Positions 10,401-19,100 of a stretch of DNA of 35,251 nucleotides are shown here, piece by piece. The notes beneath the pieces are model-generated. The model did no database searches. It was not told the DNA's origin and saw only the letters and a program-made list of their open reading frames with translations. Made by a program: the position numbers and the translations under genes. How positions within the stretch are numbered: the stretch's first letter is position 1; each line of letters opens with the position of its first letter. This stretch comes from Heterotrichella gracilis (taxonomy: Eukaryota; Sar; Xanthophyceae; Tribonematales; Xanthonemataceae): NCBI GenBank assembly GCA_032358255.1, contig JAULBX010027661.1:1-35251 (forward strand), written 5' to 3'.

Positions 10401-10547
10401 GCATGGACATTTTAAAGTGAAACTCAAAATTTAACTTAAAGATTGTGTTTTCTTTCTTGTATATAAATCAGAGGTAAATAAGCAAATGGGCTGCTGCTGC
10501 AGGTGCTGCTAATGTTGGCGCAGAAGATGGCAGTGGGGCCGCGCTGA
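7404..10547 (+). CDS. CRAL-TRIO (Sec14-like) lipid-transfer protein
   Basis: Exons are 7404-7820, 8193-8415, 8991-9220, 9813-10232 and 10503-10547 (TGA). Phases agree and the product is 444 aa. The ATG at 7404 has A at -3 and G at +4. An in-frame start at 7284 (484 aa) has a weak context, and another in-frame ATG lies at 7566. Exon 1 ends with the CRAL-TRIO N-terminal helix bundle (DARFLRRWLRARKEDVLVTA, then HWRDEFLP). Exons 2-4 carry the lipid-binding fold: GRPVIVIQARNHN, ICCIFDLSG, then LWFVNAPLIFWGIWKLVSPF and the LPREYGG segment that usually closes the domain. The Ser/Thr/Gln-rich N-terminus may be a linker or transit region. The C-terminus is Gly/Arg-rich and ends in a hydrophobic helix (VVLGILLPGLLLQVLLMLAQ), possibly a membrane anchor. 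Family members move phosphoinositides or other lipids between membranes; the ligand here is unknown. The intron before exon 4 contains a second, diverged copy of that exon's start. Confidence 0.88.
9618..9707 (+). repeat. Echo of CRAL-TRIO exon 4 start, possible alternative last exon
   Basis: The sequence after GACACAG at 9611-9617 repeats the first about 80 nt of exon 4 (9813 on), including GTGCTCCCACGAGAGTA and GCGGTGGCCCAGCG, with a short internal deletion. The acceptor is intact and phase is conserved. The frame reads VLPREYGGAGTLVPRWP and stays open for 29 codons before TAA at 9705-9707. Splicing to it would make a form that ends just after the CRAL-TRIO fold and lacks the hydrophobic tail. 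Confidence 0.75.
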
Positions 10548-11780
10548 TGCACAGGGGGGGAGGGGGGTTCAGGGGATGCTGGCACAGGGGAGGGAATTAT
10601 TGGGGTGCTGGCACTGGGGGGGAAAAGGGGGAGGGATCGAGCGCTGCATCGCGCTGTACATGTGATTGCAGTGGCATCCAATACAAGGGAAGGATAAGGG
10701 AAACCACCATTACGTGGCGTATTGCCTTGCTGTGTTTTATGTGTGTTTTGGGTTGTAGGTCGGCAAGTGGGAGGGATTGATTGTACATTTGCGATTTTTA
10801 TGCGCGCACAATTTGCGCGGAGCTCTGTTATTTACGGTTTGGCATTGCCCCTGGGAATGATAGTTGACCTACTGCCCCGCCAATTTTCAAGTACAAGTTC
10901 AACCGAATTTTCGCTAGGTTTTCTGCTGAAAATTTCTACCTGGTGCCGCTTTACCACATATCAAACACCTCAGGAATTTGGGGTGATTCCTCGCCACAAA
11001 GGGCATTGCTGTGTTGCATGCAAAATTTTCATGGTACAGGCCTCAAGGGTGTGTGCTTTTGTGTCTGGCATATGCAAATGCTGTTGCAGCATTTTCCTCA
11101 ACGTATGGCTACCGCTCGTGCTGTTTTCTGGGAGAGTGAGTCAGGGAGGGCGCTTGGTGTGTGCGCACGCACTAGCTGCCAGCGGCGCATGCGACTGTTT
11201 TGGGTATCGATACCTACCTAGTGGTGCCTGCACTTGACTGGAGCGACTGGTGCACAGATAGGATGGGTGCTGCCGCCGGGTTTCAATAAGCACCTTGCCC
11301 AGCACATGCCACGCTTTTAGTTAGTAGCTGATGAGTAGGTTTTGAAATTTATGCTATGGTACATAGAGCTTGATCTTAGAATGGTGTAAATGAGTTGTTG
11401 GGTCAATAGATCAATTGTATTAGGTGAGAGAATGTCTTCAACGTACAAGCTTTACTGAGACAGCTTGCAAGACTCATCAAGTTGACACATGGTAGTGTGC
11501 TAGTCTGAGATCGATGAGATGTTTGAACTTCACGTGGCGCAATTGGTTAACCATGTCCCTTCTAAAATCGTTATAAGTAAATAGTCACATCCAGTTTGGA
11601 CTCTTGACACACAGCTACTGTATTGACAATGTAGCATTATTACAAATGTGTCCCAAATGTGCCCCTGAAGGGCACACAAGGCAATAAGCCGATGACGGCT
11701 GGGAATGCCTTTTGTTTGTTTGTAACTTTATCGGCAATAAACTTGGCTAACCGTCAAATTTGCTGTCGTCATCAAGGTGA
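10548..11780 (+). other. 3' UTR and flank of the CRAL-TRIO gene
   Basis: No further gene is recognised. A 171-codon frame at 10722-11237 has no domain and unusual composition, and it lies where a long algal 3' UTR is expected. The first + strand TGTAA is at 11395-11399, about 850 nt after the stop. Confidence 0.5.
11395..11399 (+). terminator. TGTAA poly(A) signal candidate of the CRAL-TRIO gene
   Basis: This is the first TGTAA on the + strand after the stop codon at 10547. Green-algal poly(A) signals usually have this sequence. Confidence 0.4.
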
Positions 11781-12082
11781 TCATGTGCTGGCAACAATAT
11801 TGGCCGAATTGGCGGGCCTCAAGGTCGGACCTGACGGGCTTGCCAATGGTTGCAATGCGTGCGCCGCGGCAACCCTACATATACTTGACGTGTCAGGAGA
11901 GCAAAGGTGCCACTGCCATGGTCCGGACTGTAATGCACTGGCCAACACTGCAGTGGCTGACTCAAGAGCTTGCGCAGTGCGGCAGCCCCCCATTTTTTTT
12001 TTGGTATTCATTTGCATCCATGAGACTCTATGATACCATGCACCCTCTTACACGCATTTCAGTTCAAGTACAGGAGACAGAT

Positions 12083-13270
12083 TCAATCCGACGGCTGCTG
12101 AACAGGCAAAGTCACATGGCATAGCATTTGTAGCCATATATGGCATCTTTGTTCAAGTTCCGAACAGGCATGAGTCATGGCATCTGTCACAATCCTTGCA
12201 AGCATAGTTACAGCTGCCTCCCAGCAGCCCATCCCGCTGACCAGCGCCTGAATCATCGCAGGCAGAGCCCAGCTGCCCTTGCTGCCGCTGTGCGCTGGGC
12301 GATAGGCTGGTTGCATGTTATGACGCCAGGTTTGCTAGTGCCATATGACTTTGCGGGCCTCTTCTGCTGCACGGGTCTTGTGAAAACCCTTCTGGAGGGT
12401 TCTGGCCCCTGTCCATCAGCAGGCTGAGAGCAGGTACCGCCCCAGCATCCAGCCAGGCAACCCTGTGCTCCTTGCAGCCGCATGAAATGCTGCTGCAGAG
12501 GCAAGGCAAGGCCCCTGGTGGCTGTTGCGCAGGTGGCGGATCAGACATGGTATGCCTCCAGTGGACACAATGGCATCTGCGCATCTGCATGCAATACTGT
12601 GGCGCCTGCCTTTGGACACATTTGCCGCTGCCTCAATGTATCGCACAAGGTCCACTGCATGCTCCTGCAGTCTCCCACCTGGATGAATCTGTGCCAGAAG
12701 CTGTACATGAGCTGTCAGCCCACCAGCTATCAAAGCGGTTTTTGCCCTGCACATCACCATTTGTATCAAGTGCCAGCTGACCCAACACGCGCGCAGCAGT
12801 TGCCTGAAATGTGCTGCTGCTGCTGCCCAGCAGGGTTACCAGGGATGTGATCACTGGTATAACCCCGTCAGCCACCACATGACCCATGTAGTGCGCACAT
12901 TCTGTAACAATGTGGGAAACTGTCCAGGCAGCTGGCCCCTTCAATATTCTTCATTGGAGCAGAGTAGGCGGACCAGCACTGGCAAAATCCCCAGACCCTC
13001 TGCGGCATCCCTGTGCCGCATTGGCAGGCAGATGAGGCCCAGAGAAACCGTCACATTGATGATGCATTGTGCATTGTCGCCTTGAAGTAGCCGAACAAAC
13101 ACCGGCAATGCCCCAGCAGCAACAATCGCATCACTGTAATCGCCCCTGCTGGGCACTGCACATATCATGAAGAGCATAGAGGCCACCTCATGGCCGAGCT
13201 GATCAAAGCTTGTACTGCGGCTGCCCAACAGAGTCACCAGCTTGGCCTCATGATCCCCTCACGCATGATG
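12083..13270 (-). pseudogene. Armadillo-repeat protein pseudogene, intronless, several frame changes
   Basis: Minus-strand frames give successive armadillo-type repeats: VTLLGSRSTSFDQLGHEVAS and GALPVFVRLLQGDNAQ (13237-12941), then VADGVIPVITSLVTLLGS and TFQATAARVLGQLALDTNG (12944 to about 12757), then KTALIAGGLTAHVQLLAQ and STGGIPCLIRHLRN (about 12757-12490), then WLDAGAVPALSLLMDRGQ (to about 12400), and finally ALPAMIQALVSGMGCWEAA (12316-12083). Consecutive parts lie in different frames, with no GT-AG pair to join them. At least four frame changes are therefore needed, one near 12755 at a G/A homopolymer. Weak similarity continues at 12017-11781 (SSICRVAAAHALQPLA). The other genes here have many introns, so lack of introns suggests a processed copy or a decayed single-exon gene. 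Armadillo arrays bind protein partners; no function is claimed. Sequencing indels are an alternative explanation. Confidence 0.7.
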
Positions 13271-15180
13271 GGCTTTCTTCAGGGGCACCGCTCCAGGAGG
13301 CCTCGCCCAAAGTGCTCGCTGCGCACCCAATCAGCCATTGCCTTTGCAGCTGCAATCTGACATGCATGGTCTCCTTCCTCCATGCTCTGCCTGAGCATAG
13401 GATGAATATTTGCACCCTTGCAACTTCACCTGGACACAAATCACATGTGCTGCAGCAATCCTCACAGTTCGGTTGCCCACTGACATTGCAGGTGGCAGGT
13501 GTGGTGAAGAGCAAGAGGTTGAAGCATTTGATCAATCCGATGGGCATCTGCATGGCGCAGCGGCACCGGTTGCATGATGCTGGAGACTATTCAGCACCAC
13601 GCGAGCCACCTGATGCTGACACTAGTGGGGCACTATTCTGCTAGTCACTATTCCACCGTGTCTGTTACGCATGGCCCTCAGCGCTCTGGCACTCTGTAGT
13701 GGCCATTGCTGGCGCCATGCGTCAAGCAGGGCGGGAGGCAATCAAGCTCTCTTGATATCTGGTGTGCATGACCATGGACAATGCTGTCACCTCTTTGCAT
13801 TCAATTACACCTCCTGTCCAGCAGACTGACCGGGAATAGTAATGCACCGGCTGTAGCTGTTACAAGGGCATAGCTGTGGGTGTCCAAACCAGCTTCATGC
13901 GTCCGGTCGAGTTGGTTCTTTTATTACTTGGGCCACTGCACATGCCGCATGGCCACACAGCACTGCGTAGCTCAGACACAATGGTGGCAATGTCCAGGGA
14001 GGAAATAGCAGGCTTGCCAGCGCCTGGAAGCCACACAGCAGTTTTTTGTTTTTCCAAAAATATTTTATTATCTGTACATTTATTGACAGATGGGCACACA
14101 ACTTTCATCCTATCTCCTACAAGCATCAGCGGGTTAGGTTGCTCGTTGCTTTCCAAAAAGTGATAAGCAGGGGTCTTCAGGTCTCATCCTTGGGAACCTT
14201 ACTCGGAGGGCACCACTGTCAGGTACGTGCCATATGCATGCATGCATGGCAAAGTCACCTATGAAACGCTGTTGGCGAAACGGCCAAGGTGTGGCGCGCC
14301 TTTGTAACCCCAGTAAGCTTGGTCTGCTTGCTATCAGTTCATCTGATACGGTGGCAGGTGTAGTGCCCAGTCCTATCAGGTTAGCCACGTCTAGTGATCA
14401 GGTGACCTGCATTGAAAGCACTTGCAATTTGCCTGTGTGAAGGTCACTGGTCTCTGAGACGGGCGTGGTTTCTAATTTGAACTAATGGGCAGTTGTCACA
14501 CAGACGAAAAGGAGTAGTAGTGCAACTGCTTGCACTGTTCTCCATGTTCTTCCACCGATAGGAAACATCGACATGCTCACCTGTAACAGTTCTGAAGTGG
14601 CACGAAGAAGGGGCTTGGGCTGAATGCAAGGATGCGTTATGTGTCTGCCGTTGGTATGCTGAGCGTGGAGTGCCACTGAGCCAGGCTCACTCTGGCCTTC
14701 AAAACTCGCCCGCAGGCCTGTACAATCAACTTTTTGCTTTGTTGGCAGAAGCTGGTGCTGCTCTATCAACCATGTGACGTTTTTGAAGCTCGTCTCGTCA
14801 CTGAACCAGGTTCAAACTGCACCCAACAGCAAAAAATCCCCAATATAATTATCAAGGCTTTTTAGAGAAATACTAATTGGAGCTATTCAATGTTGGAAAG
14901 ACCAAATTAGTCATTAGCATGCCTCAATAAGGGATCATCCATATGAGGCTCAAGCTGATCAACAGATGATTCTATGGAGGTGCTAGTTGCATCATGTATC
15001 ATAGAGGCTCTTTCATCAACAATCCAAAGCGGGTGAACGATGCAGACTGTATTTTGAGTTCAATTCAAGGCACCATTGAACTTCAGGATGTATTCGACAG
15101 TTACAGCACCAATAGAGCAACATATTCAACGTCTGCAGTTCTGGTCGCTAAAACAAGGTCACATTCAACGCGACTCACAA
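13271..15180. other. Region without recognisable gene between the ARM pseudogene and lipase unit 1
   Basis: Short frames on both strands show no motif I can name. The minus frame at 14101-13895 has a weak ARM-like segment (AACAVAQVIKEPTRPD) and may be part of the same decayed locus. The minus frame at 14769-14482 is open for 95 codons but is not recognised. The rest is AT-rich without clear promoters. Confidence 0.4.
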
Positions 15181-15207
15181 TGCGCACACATGCAGCTCAA
15201 GCCGCTT

Positions 15208-15228
15208 AACCCTAAACCCTAAACCCTA
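15208..15228. repeat. Interstitial telomere-like repeat (CCCTAAA)n, about 2.7 units
   Basis: Perfect consecutive CCCTAAA units lie at the 3' edge of duplication unit 1. Similar short tracts occur at about 6139, 17470-17500, 19035 (opposite strand), 21001-21016 (opposite strand), 27630 and 27807. They are short and on both strands, so this is not a chromosome end. Confidence 0.8.
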
Positions 15229-15404
15229 CGCATGCAGCTCAAGAAGCAGCAGCGCAGTGTGGCAAATCAACAGCTGCAGGCAAGGACACCAGCAACAGCA
15301 CAACATCTATCGCAGCATTAAAGCGCAGCATTGCGCACCATCTAGGCACAATTATCAGCAAGGGGTGTAGGGGGGCATACAGAAAGAGATAAATATTGGT
15401 AATG

Positions 15405-15545
15405 ATCATAAAATCTGCCTGTGCAAATATGGGTTTTAATCATCTACCCTATCATAAAATCAGCCTGTGCACATAAGGGGTTTAATCGTCTACCCTATCA
15501 TAAATTCTGCCTGTGCAAACATGGGTTTAATCATCTATCCTATCA
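15405..15545. repeat. Triplicated about 57-bp repeat in lipase 1 3' flank
   Basis: Three copies of a unit built on ATCATAAA, CTGCCTGTGCAAA and GGGTTTAATCATCTACCCT lie in tandem. Unit 2 has the matching sequence once (about 26825-26880), so the expansion is specific to unit 1 or was lost in unit 2. Confidence 0.8.
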
Positions 15546-15624
15546 TAAACACAAAACAAGAATAGTAATGCACTTGATATTATCGCCATCTACTATGATC
15601 CTCTACAAACTACGGCAAGGGGGG

Positions 15625-15629
15625 TTACA
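15625..15629 (-). terminator. TGTAA poly(A) signal candidate of lipase gene 1
   Basis: Reverse-strand TGTAA lies about 445 nt after the stop codon at 16073. Confidence 0.4.
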
Positions 15630-15698
15630 CCACTACATTAGCCCAGGGCCTGCTATTCTTGACCATTAAATCAGCCCTAATATCCCTGTATGCTTTTG

Positions 15699-15873
15699 AC
15701 CCAGAGCAACAAGCCTCCTCACACGGGCTGTGACTTGCCCTCGCCCTCGTCCCTGCTGGCTGGCATGGAATCTTGCTGCCACCCCAGGGATTGACCCTCA
15801 GGTGACATTCCCGTAAATTGACCCAGAGCAACATGTCCCTCACACAGGCTGTGACTCGCCCTCGCCCTCCCCC
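15699..15873 (-). repeat. Duplicated 3' UTR segment of lipase gene 1
   Basis: The stretch CCAGAGCAACA through GCTGTGAC(T)TGCCCTCGCCCTC occurs at 15699-15750 and again at 15822-15873, an offset of about 123 bp. Confidence 0.7.
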
Positions 15874-15957
15874 TTGAACCTTGGCGCTGGCACAGACGTG
15901 ACCAGGGGTGTTGGGAAAAAAACCAGGAACCCTTCCGGGTTTATTACACCCCCTGGC

Positions 15958-16134
15958 ATGACCCAGGCCCCTACACCACACTCCACGTGCCCCCTTCCCC
16001 AATTGCCTCAAACTCAATTTGCGCAGGGGCTAGGGTTTTAGGGTTTCCAGAATCACACAGTGACCCAGGCCCCTACACCACGCGCCATGTGCCCCCTTCC
16101 CCAACCGGCTCAAACTCGATCTGCGCAGGGGCGG
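15958..16134 (-). repeat. Echo of the lipase 1 terminal exon 3' edge, including the stop
   Basis: The real end of the gene (16061-16134) is repeated at about 15958-16032. The copy encodes APAQIEFEAIGEGGTWSVV and a stop, against APAQIEFEPVGEGGTWRVV in the exon. The junction between copies is TAGGGTTTTAGGGTTT, a telomere-like tract. Confidence 0.8.
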
Positions 16135-19100
16135 CAGGCACAGCGGGAGCGTACACCCGTTTCCCCCCCTTGGCGGTGCTTCCATACCGCCCCTTGTCCC
16201 ACAGCTCGGGCTGCCACCATGCTGTGGGGGTGGGTGGGTGGCCGGGGAGGGGGTCATTTACAGCATCCGCTGACTTGTTGAGGAGGATGGGGGTGCGGGG
16301 GATGTCGCCCAGGCGGGCCACCAAGTGCAGGTAGAGCTGCGGGAACAGGGAGGGAATGGTGTGGGCGTTTGGGTATTGACAACAAACTCCAATATTGTGA
16401 AGAAGTAAAATCATTACATGATTTGTTGAGCAGGATGGGGCTGCGGGAGATGTCGCCCAGGCAGGCCACCAAGTGCAGGCAGAGGTGCGAAAACACGGGG
16501 AATGGTGTGAGCAATAAGTAACTAAAAAAAGAGCTCAACTTGAGCCAAAATATTGTGAAGAACTACAGTCTAAGTACAGTCAATGCGATTTGTTGAGCAG
16601 GATGGGGGATGTGCTCTAGGCGAGCAACCATGCAGGTAGAGCTGCACGGGAACGGGGAGGGAATGGTGTGAGCATTTGGGTAATTAACAACCTAATTCAA
16701 AGCCAAAAAGCATCATGTGGTTTGTTGAGCAAGATGGGGCTGCGGAAATTGTTGGCTGAGCAAGCAAGCCTGTGCAGGTAGAGCTGCAGAAATTAGGTAA
16801 ATTAGGAGGACATGGGGTAAGCACCAGGAGGACGTCATTTATCAGTCATTGATAATAGTACAACGATCAACTACTAATTAACGAATAATCAGAGGAGTTC
16901 AAACATTGTGAAGAATTCAAATCATCATGTGAGCGCCGTGGAGGAGTGTGCATGTCATGAGATGTTGTGTTGCACAGAATTGCACCGTGAGCAAGGCTGG
17001 CTACGGGGTTGGTGGTGATGGGCAGGCTTGCAAATACACTGGTCCAACGCACCTCGCGGTTGTGGAGGGAGCCACATCAATTCCCAGCCACATCAATGCC
17101 ATTGAATTCACAGATAAATCCATTTTTTTGTGAACAGCTTGGGTGTGTGATGCACTACTTCAAAAGGGGTGCAGCAATTTCGCCAATGTGCATGTAGGCG
17201 GGAGGAGGGCCTTTGTGGGTTGCGTGCTGACGCTGTGCCTAACACAAAAACAGTTGCAGGACGCTCATGCTTTGTATGCACACCTCGCAGTTGTGCAGGG
17301 AGCCAATCAACTCCCCAGCCACGGCTGCCAGGTCCTGCTGGGACTCAATCGTGCTGGTGCTTCCCCGCACAAAGGTAGGGCACCAACCGGGGATGTCGGC
17401 TGAGGGGTCAGTGGCTGAGGGCTCCTCCCAGGAGTTGAGCAGCAGCTGTGGGGCAAAACAGAAGGAGTTATGAACCCTAAACATTAAACCCTAAACAGCT
17501 GAGGGATCAGTGCTGAGGGTTCCGCCCAGGATTTGAGCAGCAGCTGTGGGGCAAAACAGAAGGAGTTAAAACCTTAAACCCTAAACAGCTGAGGGATTCT
17601 CCCAAGAGTCAAGCAGCGGCTGTGGGGCAAACAGAAAGAATTGAAAAACATTTTGAACCCTGGGCAAATACATGTGTGCCGCATGAAAACCTGTATAGCA
17701 CATTCTGGTGGTTGTGTGCGCTGTTTTGTGGTGGCAGTGCTATTACCGTACAATGCACAATGCGGCGGGCAACCATTGACGTGTGTAATGACGATTGGTA
17801 TATAGGGGTTAATACTTGTTGTCACCACGAATTGCATGTGCACTGCATGCACACAAGTGTTCTATACGAATTTGCAACGCACCTCATACCCCGAGTGAAC
17901 AAACACATGCACCAGCACTGCTGCCTGCAGCTTCCGGAGGCTTGTGGCCAGCTTTTTTGCTTGCTCGTCATATCCCCCCTGGGGGATGAGCCCGTGCTTG
18001 CCACCTGGCAGCGCTCCGGCCTCCCGGTCCAACACCAAAACCCTAATAGGTTCCAGGAAGCTCCTTGCCGATCTGGCTGTGGTCGAGTTTGCCACGGAGG
18101 CATCCAGCAACAGGCGGGTGTTTTTCCCGACTGCTGCCAGCAGGTCTTGCGGCAGTTTAGACAGGCTTGCAAGGTATGTGCTATACCAAGGCTGGGTTGG
18201 GGGGGTGGCGGTGGCCGCGACGGGGATGAATTTCCCGGGTACTCCCAGGAAGCGCAGGAGTTGGGGTTTCAGCTGCGCCTCCACGCTCTGCTGCAGCTGC
18301 TCCTTTTGCTGCAGAAAGTGCAATGCAAGTTGTTTGATAATGTGCTGTGTATGAGCAGTATGGACAATTATGCCACTACTTGTCAATTTTGGTACCTCCA
18401 AAGGGTACTGGCAATACTAGTAATGCAAGCAATACCAGCCATATTACCAACTACTGCACATAATCTCTTGCCTGCCATTTGACATACTGCACATTCTATA
18501 CCAAGTCTATAATCACCATCAGACTTTGATCATGATTACAGTCCAGACAAGCAGTGCAACCCACCATCAGGACTGTCATCACACGATCTGTAATCACCAT
18601 CAGGATTATAATTTCAAACAGTGCAATCATCATCAGGACTGTAATCACCTCATCGCCGATTCTGAGAACCCCCTGGGATGCCGCCTCGCTGGGTTTGGGT
18701 TTCTTTGCACCAAAGCCAATCCCCGCGCCCAGCACGCCGATGAGCACGCCCAATGCTTTGAGCACATTGTTCTTGTTCAGCAGAGCTGCACAAGGGGAGT
18801 ACTACTAAGCACATTGAGCAGTACTGCATGCGATAATATTCTAAATTGGACTACGTTACAACACCTGTCAAACTCCCCTTTTCTCACATTTGCTAAAAGC
18901 GGTTTGCAATTAAATGCTTGGCATTATGAAAATTATGAAGGGAGTAGGCACATTGCAATGAGCACATGGCATGAGCACAAAAGGAGTAGGAAAATGGCGG
19001 CAACCGTGTTTCTTCATAATCCGCCTGGATTTTGCATCAGGGTTTAGGGTTTACCGCTGCCCCTGCCTAATGCAAGCACGCACGCAGCTCAGCCACCACC

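Noticed and set aside
10722-11237. 171-codon + strand frame behind the CRAL-TRIO gene
   Set aside because: It is Cys- and Phe-rich without a domain, and sits in the expected 3' UTR before the first TGTAA signal.
14482-14769. 95-codon minus frame as a transposase fragment
   Set aside because: No catalytic motif or terminal repeat was visible, and the composition is not distinctive.
15208-15228. Chromosome end (telomere)
   Set aside because: The CCCTAAA tracts are at most about three units, occur on both strands and in the middle of genes, so they are interstitial.
17622-18482. Longest open frame in the window on the + strand (286 codons)
   Set aside because: It is antisense to exon 9 of lipase gene 1 and its introns. 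The minus strand here has family motifs and consistent splice phases, while the + frame has none.
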